Of a stretch of DNA of 6,454 bases, positions 1 through 5,043 are shown in pieces (position 1 is the first letter of the stretch; every line of letters starts with the position of its first letter). Below the pieces are notes generated by a model that did not search any database, had not been told where the DNA came from, and saw nothing but the letters and a program-made list of their open reading frames with translations. Both the position numbers and the translations under genes were made by a program. Origin of the DNA: Anaerolinea thermophila (lineage in GTDB: Bacteria; Chloroflexota; Anaerolineae; Anaerolineales; Villigracilaceae); assembly GCA_020722305.1 (NCBI GenBank), contig DYLB01000116.1:1-6454 (forward strand), written 5' to 3'.

Positions 1-36
1 GGTTTCGACAGGCTCAACCACCTGCTCAGGGCAGGT
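1..36. repeat. Dispersed REP-like repeat copy plus small hairpin
   Basis: The segment starts with GGTT at 1-4 and AACC at 16-19, which can pair around a core TCGACAGGCTC. It is followed by a perfect 6-base dyad, ACCTGC (20-25) and GCAGGT (31-36), with the 5-base loop TCAGG. The core resembles the element at 6272-6293, read there on the minus strand as TTCGATAAACTCAGAACA. From recall, motifs like TTCGACARGCTCA are abundant between genes in Anaerolineae-type genomes; I have not verified this. The element may continue left of the window. No T-run follows the hairpin, so it is not an obvious terminator. Confidence 0.5.
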
Positions 37-267
37 TTGGACACCCGCGGAACCTTCCTGCCGTGGGATAAATCGCATTCCCCGGCACCCTTTTTGAGGG
101 CATTCCTTTGGGAATTCAAATGTGTTTGGTTCGACTTTTGGTAGAATTAGGTTCAGGCGCATGTCGTGTGCCTTTCTGTTCGTGGCTTGTGGGGCGGTCT
201 GCTAACTGCCTCATGACCATTTAACCAAACTTTTACCAGCTTTGGAACGATCACGGACGGGTTATTG
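37..267. other. Intergenic leader with no supported gene
   Basis: This stretch lies between the left-edge repeat and the comEA promoter. It contains a weak 5-base hairpin, ATTCC (102-106) with GGAAT (111-115), and a TAGAAT hexamer at 142-147 with no matching -35 element. The only + strand frame opening with ATG (120-224, 34 codons, Cys-rich) has only a poor ribosome site and no recognisable domain. I see no RNA gene here. Confidence 0.5.
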
Positions 268-306
268 CAGAGGAGTCAGACTATAATTTACCCATCTGCT
301 CCTCTG
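268..306 (+). promoter_or_regulatory. comEA promoter -10 box bracketed by an 8-base dyad
   Basis: A consensus TATAAT lies at 282-287. Transcription would then begin near 294 and leave a leader of about 58 nucleotides before the ATG at 352. The position where a -35 box should sit (259-264, GGGTTA) does not match TTGACA, so an activator or alternative sigma contact is possible. The -10 box is flanked by a perfect inverted repeat, CAGAGGAG at 268-275 and CTCCTCTG at 299-306. The left arm lies upstream of the expected transcription start, so the dyad would act as DNA, for example as an operator, rather than as an mRNA hairpin. The promoter call is moderate and the operator call is speculative. 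Confidence 0.45.
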
Positions 307-351
307 GATCGCTGGCTTGCTGATTCGCCGACTCATTGTCTTGAGGTCATC

Positions 352-918
352 ATGAAAAACTTCCTCGCCTCGTTCCTGGGTGTGCTGGCCGGAATGCTCC
401 TGGCCGGGGTCTTGTGGTGGGTGGCCCAGCCGCCGCGCGGTGAAGCCGTCAGCTTGCAGCCGCCGCCGGACGCGCCGGAAATCGTCGTCTACGTCAGCGG
501 CGCGGTGCAGTACCCCGGCACGTACAGCCTGCCCTCCGGCTGCCGGGTCAGCGACGCCCTCGAAGCCGCAGGCGGGACCACGGCCAACGCAGACGCCTCC
601 CGCCTCAACCTGGCTGCCCGCCTCGATGACGGCGAACAGGTTCAGGTCCCGGAAAAGATCCGCCAGGCCCAGGGGAGCGGGGACAACGCTTCAGCCGTCA
701 GCCCCACCCAGGTAACGGCATCCGGCGCTCCGGTCAACATCAATACCGCCACGCTCGAAGAACTGGACACCTTGCCGGGGATCGGCCCCTCCACGGCTCA
801 GAAGATCATTGATTATCGCGACGCCAACGGCCCGTTCCAGGCGCTCGAAGAGATCATGAACGTGCCCGGCATTGGCCCGGCGACGTTCGAGCGCATCAAG
901 GATTTGATTACGCTTTGA
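352..918 (+). CDS. comEA: ComEA family membrane-anchored DNA-binding protein
   Basis: ComEA proteins bind incoming double-stranded DNA at the outer face of the membrane during natural transformation. The 188-residue product has an N-terminal membrane segment (about 4-24, ending near LWWVAQ), a proline-rich linker, an SLBB-type domain (about 43-101, beginning EIVVYVSGAVQYPGTY), a flexible linker (102-126), and a C-terminal tandem helix-hairpin-helix domain (127-187). The family hallmark VNINTA is at 128-133, and the two hairpins are LPGIGP (141-146) and VPGIGP (171-176). The frame is open from a TTG at 265. I chose the ATG at 352 because GAGG at 343-346 is well spaced, the membrane anchor starts right there, and the probable -10 box lies between the two candidates. 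Length and domain order match Gram-positive-type ComEA. The usual partner comEC is not in the window; a methyltransferase follows 16 bases downstream. Some family members may serve DNA binding or adhesion rather than competence. Confidence 0.93.
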   Translation: MKNFLASFLGVLAGMLLAGVLWWVAQPPRGEAVSLQPPPDAPEIVVYVSGAVQYPGTYSLPSGCRVSDALEAAGGTTANADASRLNLAARLDDGEQVQVPEKIRQAQGSGDNASAVSPTQVTASGAPVNINTATLEELDTLPGIGPSTAQKIIDYRDANGPFQALEEIMNVPGIGPATFERIKDLITL

Positions 919-934
919 TTTTAGATGGATTACC

Positions 935-1495
935 ATGCCCTTTGACCACTTCGACTTTCTCGCCCCGTTCTACGACCGCCTGATCCGCTTCGACCGGCTC
1001 GAAAAGATGCTGCAAATGACTGCTCTGCCCGCCGCGGGGACGTTGCTGGATGCCGGCGGCGGGACCGGACGCGTGGCTGAGGCCCTGCGCCCGTTCGTGG
1101 ACCGGATCGTGGTCGCCGATATATCAACCGGGATGCTGGCCCAGGCGCGCTCCAAGGGCCTGAGCGCGGCCGGCACCCGCACCGAGCGCCTGCCTTTCGC
1201 CGACGGCGTTTTCGAGCGGGTCTTGATGGTGGACGCCCTGCATCACGTCATCCACCAGGCCGAGACGGCCCGCGAACTGTACCGGGTGCTTATGCCCGGC
1301 GGGCGGCTGGTGATTGAGGAACCGGACCTGCGCACTTTCCCGGTCAAGTTGATCGCCCTGGCCGAAAAACTGGCCCTGATGCGCAGCCACTTCCTGTCGC
1401 CGCCGGAGATCGCGGCCCTATTTTCGGGGAATGGGGCCAAAGTGGAAATCCTGGCGCAGGATCACAACGCCTGGGTGGTGGTGGAGAAGCTGTAA
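935..1495 (+). CDS. Class I SAM-dependent methyltransferase (Methyltransf_11-like)
   Basis: The 186-residue soluble protein has the Rossmann-fold methyltransferase motifs in order. Motif I is LLDAGGGTGR (37-46), which binds S-adenosylmethionine. The acidic end of strand 2 is VADIS (60-64), with Asp62 expected to contact the ribose. The later motifs are LPFADGVFERVLMVDALHH (86-104) and the post-motif LMPGGRLVIEEPD (119-131). Such proteins methylate small molecules, quinones, lipids or proteins; nothing here fixes the substrate. At 186 residues it is shorter than UbiE/MenG (about 230-250) and lacks extra domains. The ATG at 935 follows the comEA stop by 16 bases, so the two are probably co-transcribed. 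The ribosome site is weak (GATGGA at 924-929), consistent with dependence on upstream translation. No intrinsic terminator with a T-run is visible after the stop on this strand. Confidence 0.9.
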   Translation: MPFDHFDFLAPFYDRLIRFDRLEKMLQMTALPAAGTLLDAGGGTGRVAEALRPFVDRIVVADISTGMLAQARSKGLSAAGTRTERLPFADGVFERVLMVDALHHVIHQAETARELYRVLMPGGRLVIEEPDLRTFPVKLIALAEKLALMRSHFLSPPEIAALFSGNGAKVEILAQDHNAWVVVEKL

Positions 1496-1497
1496 TT

Positions 1498-1560
1498 GAC
1501 TCTACTGCAAAAAGGTCGAAATCTTTAACGCTAAGACGCCGAGCCGCAAAGCCGCCAAGT
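1498..1560 (+). repeat. Dispersed repeat with four octamer units
   Basis: The segment begins with 'gactctactgcaaaaaggt' (1498-1516), which recurs at 6401-6419 with one mismatch and in the same orientation. It ends with four head-to-tail 8-base units at 1529-1560: CGCTAAGA, CGCCGAGC, CGCAAAGC, CGCCAAGT (consensus CGCNAAGN). The copy at the right edge also passes into CGCAAAGG CGCAATCC at 6429-6444, so lead sequence and octamers travel together. It lies just after the methyltransferase stop, between convergent genes. This resembles short tandem repeats known from cyanobacteria and Chloroflexi; function unknown. Confidence 0.7.
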
Positions 1561-1599
1561 TTTGCCGTTTACAAGCGGAAAAAGCGCGTTTTTGGAAAC

Positions 1600-1634
1600 A
1601 AAAAGCCTCGCCGGTGGATTTATCCACCGGCGAG
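1600..1634 (-). terminator. Intrinsic terminator of the acyl-CoA dehydrogenase transcript
   Basis: Arms CTCGCCGGTGGAT (1607-1619) and ATCCACCGGCGAG (1622-1634) are perfectly complementary over 13 bases. In practice the stem would be about 11 bases with a short AT-rich loop. Read on the minus strand, the hairpin is followed by GC and TTTTT (1604-1600), the classic intrinsic terminator arrangement. It lies about 110 bases past the acyl-CoA dehydrogenase stop. On the + strand no T-run follows the hairpin, so it should not stop the comEA-methyltransferase transcript efficiently. Confidence 0.8.
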
Positions 1635-1659
1635 TTGCTGCTAAACCGGCTGAAGTCCC

Positions 1660-1686
1660 GTAGGTCACGCTTCAAGCGCGACCTAC
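1660..1686. repeat. Imperfect palindrome, REP-like hairpin
   Basis: GTAGGTC (1660-1666) pairs with GACCTAC (1680-1686). After one A/C mismatch, CGC (1668-1670) pairs with GCG (1676-1678), around the loop TTCAA. Neither side has a T-run, so it is not a standard terminator for either converging transcript. It may be a repetitive extragenic palindrome or an mRNA 3'-end stabiliser. No second copy is seen in this window. Confidence 0.45.
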
Positions 1687-1742
1687 ATCTGGGGGTGCAT
1701 TACGCTCGTTTCCAATGAACCGAAAAATTTTCGAGGTGTGGG

Positions 1743-2888
1743 CTAATCTAGGTAATATCTGGCAATCACGATGCGGTTGACTTCACTGGTGCCCTCGCCA
1801 ATGGTCATCAGGCGGGCGTCGCGGTAGATGCGTTCGACCGGGTACTCGCGGCTGTAACCGTACCCGCCGTGGATCTGGATGGCGTTGCGGCAGACGGTTT
1901 CAGCCATTTCGGTGGCGAAGGTCTTGGCGATGGCGGCTTCGCGGGTGAAGGGGCGTCCCTGCTCCTTGAGCCAGGCGACCTTGTAGATCATGGTGCGGGC
2001 GACTTCGATGTTCATGGCCGCTTCGGCGATCATCCACTGGATGGCCTGGTGATGGACGATGGGCTTGCCGAAGGCGGCCCGCTGGTGGGAATAATCCACC
2101 GCGGCCTCGAAGGCGGCCTGGGCCAGCCCGACCGAGAGCGCCCCGATGCCGATCCGCCCACCGTCGAGGGTGGCAAGGGCCTGGTGCAGCCCCCGGCCTT
2201 CATCGCCGAGCAGGTTTTCGAGCGGGACGCGCACGTTCTCGTAGGTCACGGCGTGGGTGGGGGAGCCTTTCAGTCCCATTTTCTTTTCGGCCGGGGCGAT
2301 GTGCAGGCCGGGGGTATCGGTCGGGACGATGATCATGCTCAATGAATGGGAGCCTCCCGCCGGGTCGGTGCGGACGAGGGTGACAATGTAGTCGGCGATG
2401 GAAGCGTTGGTGCACCACATCTTCGCCCCGTTGATGACCCATTCGTTTCCCTCCCGGACGGCTTTGGTGGTCACGCCGCCTCGCAGGTCTGAGCCTGCGC
2501 CGGGTTCGGTCAGGGCCAGGGCGGCCAGTTTGCCCTTGCCGGTGGCGACCGGCTCGAGGAATTTCTTCTTCTGGGCCTCGCTGCCGAATTTGGCGATTGG
2601 GGCTGAGCCGAGACTGTTGTGGGCGGCAATCGCCAGCGCCGTGGACCCGCAGCCCCAGCCCAGCTCCTCGATGGCGATCGCGGCGCTGATGGCATCCACC
2701 CCGGCGCCGCCGAACTCTTCGGGAGCGTTCAATCCCAACAGGCCAAGCGGCCCCATTTTGCGGACAGCCGCCCAGTTGAACTCGGCGGTCTCGTCCACTT
2801 CGCGGGCCTTGGGCTTGACCTCGGCGGCCACGAAATCGTGGACGGCTTTCTGCCACATGCGTTGTTCCTCGTTCAGATCGAAATCCAT
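1743..2888 (-). CDS. Acyl-CoA dehydrogenase (FAD-dependent, short/medium-chain type)
   Basis: The enzyme introduces the alpha-beta double bond into acyl-CoA thioesters, passing electrons through FAD to electron-transfer flavoprotein in fatty-acid or amino-acid breakdown. The 381-residue length is typical of butyryl/short-chain members. The N-terminal helical domain spans about 6-118, the middle beta domain about 122-217 and the C-terminal helical domain about 229-378. Both family signatures are present: ALTEPGAGSD (125-134), and a second beginning QIHGGYGYSRE (338-348) and running to Asp357. The expected catalytic base is Glu365 in IGEGTSEVNR, the position used by short- and medium-chain enzymes. 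The start is supported by AAAGGAGG at 2895-2902, six bases from the ATG. No ETF, thiolase or crotonase gene is in the window, so the chain-length substrate cannot be read from context. It may be co-transcribed with the DUF2007-like gene 91 bases upstream, or have its own promoter there. A strong terminator follows at 1600-1634. Confidence 0.96.
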   Translation of the reverse strand: MDFDLNEEQRMWQKAVHDFVAAEVKPKAREVDETAEFNWAAVRKMGPLGLLGLNAPEEFGGAGVDAISAAIAIEELGWGCGSTALAIAAHNSLGSAPIAKFGSEAQKKKFLEPVATGKGKLAALALTEPGAGSDLRGGVTTKAVREGNEWVINGAKMWCTNASIADYIVTLVRTDPAGGSHSLSMIIVPTDTPGLHIAPAEKKMGLKGSPTHAVTYENVRVPLENLLGDEGRGLHQALATLDGGRIGIGALSVGLAQAAFEAAVDYSHQRAAFGKPIVHHQAIQWMIAEAAMNIEVARTMIYKVAWLKEQGRPFTREAAIAKTFATEMAETVCRNAIQIHGGYGYSREYPVERIYRDARLMTIGEGTSEVNRIVIARYYLD

Positions 2889-2960
2889 GCTCTGCCTCCT
2901 TTGGTGTCCTTGCTTTGGTCCAGGGTTGATGTAACCGCCCGACGCACGGGCCAGGCGTTT

Positions 2961-2970
2961 ATCACGTGAT
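2961..2970 (-). promoter_or_regulatory. Perfect 10-base palindrome upstream of acyl-CoA dehydrogenase
   Basis: ATCACGTGAT is a perfect palindrome 73-82 bases upstream of the dehydrogenase start, in the 91-base gap after the DUF2007-like gene. On the minus strand it overlaps GATAAA (2967-2962... read toward the gene as GTGATAAAC), which could serve as a -10 box, although no good -35 box is seen. A small hairpin, GCCCG (2937-2941) with CGGGC (2947-2951), lies between it and the gene. A homodimeric repressor site is possible, but palindromes of this size also occur by chance. Confidence 0.25.
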
Positions 2971-2979
2971 TACTTAACT

Positions 2980-3255
2980 TCAGTCTTCCTCTGTGTCTTC
3001 CCGGTCTTCGATGGCTTCGAACTCCACGCCTTTTTGGAACTCTTCCAGCAGGGATTGGGCCTCGGCGAAATTGTTTTTGGGCACAAAAACCTGAACCACG
3101 CTCAACGCGCCGATGTTGAGCGGATAGACGGTGTGCCCGGCGCCTTCCTGGATGAGTTGAACGGGGATCCCTTCGGCCTCGAGGAAGGATTTCAGCATTT
3201 CGGCTTCGAAGCGGCCGTTGATTTCTTCGAGTAATTCCCAGGTGAGTTCGTTCAT
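2980..3255 (-). CDS. DUF2007-like small protein (putative signal-transducing protein)
   Basis: This 91-residue protein resembles the DUF2007 family, annotated as putative prokaryotic signal-transducing proteins, whose biochemical role is unknown. Family-like features are FEAEMLKSFLEAEGIPVQLI (residues 16-35), a variable loop, then VVQVFVPKNNFAEAQSLLEE (53-72). This is a beta-alpha-beta arrangement resembling a small ACT/ferredoxin-like fold. The last 14 residues are mostly acidic (EAIEDREDTEED). The frame stays open back to 3597, but that extension is antisense-like sequence over the membrane gene. Two adjacent ATGs (3258 and 3255) are possible. I prefer 3255 because GGAGG at 3265-3261 is five bases away, against two for 3258. 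The start overlaps the upstream YwiC-like stop (TGATG, or ATGA if 3258 is used), so translation is likely coupled. Confidence 0.82.
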   Translation of the reverse strand: MNELTWELLEEINGRFEAEMLKSFLEAEGIPVQLIQEGAGHTVYPLNIGALSVVQVFVPKNNFAEAQSLLEEFQKGVEFEAIEDREDTEED

Positions 3256-4076
3256 CATAACCTCCAGGTGATGATAAATAGAACGGTGAATAAGCTGCTG
3301 ACGATCAACTGGCGCACGCCAATGGCCGTCGGCTTGAACCCCAGCGCCGGACGCGCCAGGGCGCCGTAGAGGGTCTCGGTAAATTGCAGCAGGTAGGGGA
3401 GGAATATCCATAACGGGAGCAGGCCTAAAAGTCCCGCGGCGAGCGTGACGATGAGATTGAATCCCGTATAGAGGAGGGCGCGGCGTCCCAAGCGCAGGCG
3501 AGAGTCCAGCGGCGGGAGGTCTTTCAACTCGCGCTGTTCCAGACGCAGGTAGGCGTACACGATGCTGGCGGCGGATTGGAGCCAGGTCAGCGCCCAAAGC
3601 GCCCAGCCGAGCGGACGATATTCGCCGACCCCGATCCAGTACGCGGCCGGGGCGGCCAGGGACAGGACGCCGGTCGCCAGGATTTCGACGCCCGCCTGGC
3701 GGCGCTCCTGCCTGCGGCTGACCAGGTAGAGATGCCAGGCAAAGACCAGCACACCCGGCACGGCCAGGAATAGCACATAGGTATCGCCCAGCGCCACCAG
3801 CTCACCTAAGCTGAGCAGGATGAGGATGCCGTAGAGCATCATCCAGAAGCGGGCGGCGGGCAGGTCTTTCCGGGAGCGGCGGCCGGCGTAGGCTTTGACG
3901 GCGACCGCCACCGGCTGGCGGATGAGGAAGGCTGCCATCGCCGCAACGGTCAGGGCCAGGGACGAGGCGGTAAAGTTTCCCCCGGCGAAAATGCCGATCA
4001 GCAGCGGGCTGAGGATGAAGACCCACGACCCGTGGTCTTGCGGCAGGGCGATGTGGCGTTTGAATAAGGATGTCAT
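3255..4076 (-). CDS. YwiC-like integral membrane protein
   Basis: The 273-residue polytopic membrane protein carries the N-terminal motif LPQDHGSWVF (11-20), close to the 'P-x-x-H-G-x-W' opening of YwiC-like proteins (Pfam YwiC). Hydrophobic segments are at about 19-31, 37-53, 78-93, 99-118, 132-149, 158-175, 201-232 (probably two) and 254-271. The basic loop AGRRSRKDLP (64-73) and the near-terminal FKPTAIGVRQ (247-256) are likely cytoplasmic conserved loops. Function is not established; the fold resembles UbiA-type prenyltransferases in hydrophobic pattern only, and no clear DxxxD pair is visible. The ATG at 4076 is the first in the frame and puts the His-Gly motif at the usual distance. No ribosome site precedes it. 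Instead a TATAAT ends only seven bases before the start, suggesting a leaderless message. The stop overlaps the DUF2007-like start. Confidence 0.85.
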   Translation of the reverse strand: MTSLFKRHIALPQDHGSWVFILSPLLIGIFAGGNFTASSLALTVAAMAAFLIRQPVAVAVKAYAGRRSRKDLPAARFWMMLYGILILLSLGELVALGDTYVLFLAVPGVLVFAWHLYLVSRRQERRQAGVEILATGVLSLAAPAAYWIGVGEYRPLGWALWALTWLQSAASIVYAYLRLEQRELKDLPPLDSRLRLGRRALLYTGFNLIVTLAAGLLGLLPLWIFLPYLLQFTETLYGALARPALGFKPTAIGVRQLIVSSLFTVLFIITWRL

Positions 4077-4082
4077 GCCATC

Positions 4083-4111
4083 ATTATACCCAGGGCGGTC
4101 GAAAATTGCGC
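4083..4111 (-). promoter_or_regulatory. Probable leaderless promoter of the YwiC-like gene
   Basis: On the minus strand a consensus TATAAT occupies 4088-4083, followed by GATGGC and then the ATG at 4076. Standard -10 to start-site spacing places transcription initiation at, or within a base or two of, that A. The hexamer 17 bases upstream (4111-4106, GCGCAA) is a poor -35 match. There is no Shine-Dalgarno sequence between the -10 box and the start codon, in agreement with leaderless translation. Confidence 0.5.
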
Positions 4112-4133
4112 TTTTTTAGAAGTGAAGAAGCGC
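4104..4133 (-). terminator. Weak terminator-like hairpin after the HAD gene
   Basis: GCGCTT (4108-4113) is complementary to AAGCGC (4128-4133), with further imperfect A-T pairing inside. On the minus strand the hairpin is followed by CAATTTT. It lies about 115 bases after the HAD stop and just upstream of the YwiC-like promoter, so it could separate the two units. The six-base stem and four-T tail make it weak. Confidence 0.25.
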
Positions 4134-4249
4134 CATTTTCTCTTTTGAATTGCTCGGAGGCGGACTTCGCGGCACAGACGGGTTGGCGGTACGTTTGGCT
4201 GCGGCCGGAGGTCGCGTGACATCATTCAGCTGGGAATTGGGATGGGGGA

Positions 4250-4996
4250 TCAGCTCCCGGACAGGCTCTTCAGGGCCTGAGGCAGTTCGGCCAGGGACGG
4301 GATGACCGCGTCCGGCGCGGGGACAGGTTGTTCGGTCCCGGGGGTGCAGCGGCGGGTGATCCAGATGCTGGTCATGCCGAAGCGTTGGGCGCCCTTCACG
4401 TCCGCCTCGACCGTATCCCCGACCATGGCGATGTCGCCGGGCCTTAGCTGCCAGTGGGCCAGGGCCAGCTCGAAGATGCGCGGGTGCGGTTTGCGGTATC
4501 CGCAGGCGGCCGAGGTGAGGATGAAATCGAAGAAGCCTTCGATGCCGAACTTGTCCACCAGTTGGAAGACGTCTTGGTTGTCTCCGGCGTTGGAGATGAG
4601 GCCCAGGCGGTAGCCGGCCCGTTCGAGGGCGGCCAGGGCCGGCAGGGCGTCTTCTTCGAGGACCCAATTGGCCTGGGTGACGGCGAAGAGGGCGTCCAGC
4701 GCGCCGCGCAGGAGGGGTTCGGGCAGGCTTGGGTGGCCTTTTTCGGCCAGCAGCTCGTGCAGGACGAAGAGGTAGCTGGTTTCGTACAGGTCCTTGTCGC
4801 GCCGGTCGTAATAGTCTTGCAGGCGTTGGCGGAACTGGTCGTGGAAGCGGTCGCAGTCAATGTCCAGGCCTTTGGCACACAGGAAATCGGCCAGGGCCCG
4901 GTCGGCCTGGGCAACGATGGGCGGCCAGGGATTGGGGGCGTACATGAGGGTATTGCCCAGGTCGAAGATGACGGCCTGGATGGATCGTTTCGACAT
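4250..4996 (-). CDS. HAD superfamily hydrolase (subfamily IA-like)
   Basis: Haloacid-dehalogenase-fold hydrolases form an aspartyl-phosphate (or ester) intermediate, most often dephosphorylating small metabolites in the cytoplasm. The 248-residue protein has all four motifs. Motif I is VIFDLGNTL (9-17) with nucleophile Asp12, motif II is LISNAG (133-138) with Ser135, motif III is GYRKPHP (166-172) with Lys169, and motif IV is VGDTVEADVKGA (192-203) with Asp194 and Asp199. A helical cap of about 20-115 lies between motifs I and II, as in subfamily IA. The usual second Asp of motif I (DxD) is Gly14, a known variant whose acid/base chemistry differs. The ATG at 4996 gives a normal N-terminus. 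A TTG at 5047 in frame would add 17 residues coded by the terminator hairpin of the preceding gene, so I reject it. No ribosome site precedes the ATG, which directly abuts the terminator's U-tract. Substrate unknown. Confidence 0.92.
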   Translation of the reverse strand: MSKRSIQAVIFDLGNTLMYAPNPWPPIVAQADRALADFLCAKGLDIDCDRFHDQFRQRLQDYYDRRDKDLYETSYLFVLHELLAEKGHPSLPEPLLRGALDALFAVTQANWVLEEDALPALAALERAGYRLGLISNAGDNQDVFQLVDKFGIEGFFDFILTSAACGYRKPHPRIFELALAHWQLRPGDIAMVGDTVEADVKGAQRFGMTSIWITRRCTPGTEQPVPAPDAVIPSLAELPQALKSLSGS

Positions 4997-5033
4997 GATA
5001 AAAATAACCCCGCATCGGCGTTGGGATGCGGGG
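4997..5033 (-). terminator. Intrinsic terminator of the 2-hydroxyacid dehydrogenase
   Basis: CCCCGCATC (5008-5016) and GATGCGGGG (5025-5033) form a perfect 9-base stem with an 8-base loop. On the minus strand it is followed by TTATTTTTATC, ending at 4997. It starts 10 bases after the dehydrogenase stop codon. The U-tract runs directly into the ATG of the HAD gene at 4996, so it both ends one transcript and forms the whole leader of the next for any read-through RNA. Confidence 0.88.
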
Positions 5034-5043
5034 CGTCTCTTCG

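Noticed and set aside
120..224. 34-codon Cys-containing + strand mini-ORF
   Set aside because: Only a weak GGGAA precedes it, the protein shows no membrane or motif pattern, and no coupling to a neighbour exists.
265..351. N-terminal extension of ComEA from a TTG at 265
   Set aside because: The ATG at 352 has a well-spaced GAGG and begins a standard membrane anchor, while a TATAAT promoter box (282-287) lies inside the extension.
1498..1560. Octamer array considered as a CRISPR remnant
   Set aside because: Units are 8 bases, contiguous and without unique spacers.
1660..1686. Hairpin considered as terminator for the comEA-methyltransferase operon
   Set aside because: No T-run follows it on the + strand, and the stem has an internal mismatch.
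1869..2345. 158-codon + strand frame opposite acyl-CoA dehydrogenase
   Set aside because: Low-complexity Gly/Asp-rich shadow of a gene whose two family signatures and catalytic Glu are unambiguous on the other strand.
3259..3597. Upstream extension of the DUF2007-like protein giving 205 residues
   Set aside because: The extension overlaps the YwiC-like coding sequence on the same strand in another frame and has Arg/Pro-rich shadow composition; the ribosome site and overlap place the start at 3255/3258.
4116..4667. 183-codon minus-strand frame overlapping the HAD 3' half and the gap after it
   Set aside because: Arg/Pro/His-rich frame-shifted shadow of HAD, no ribosome site, no domain; only its tail reaches into noncoding sequence.
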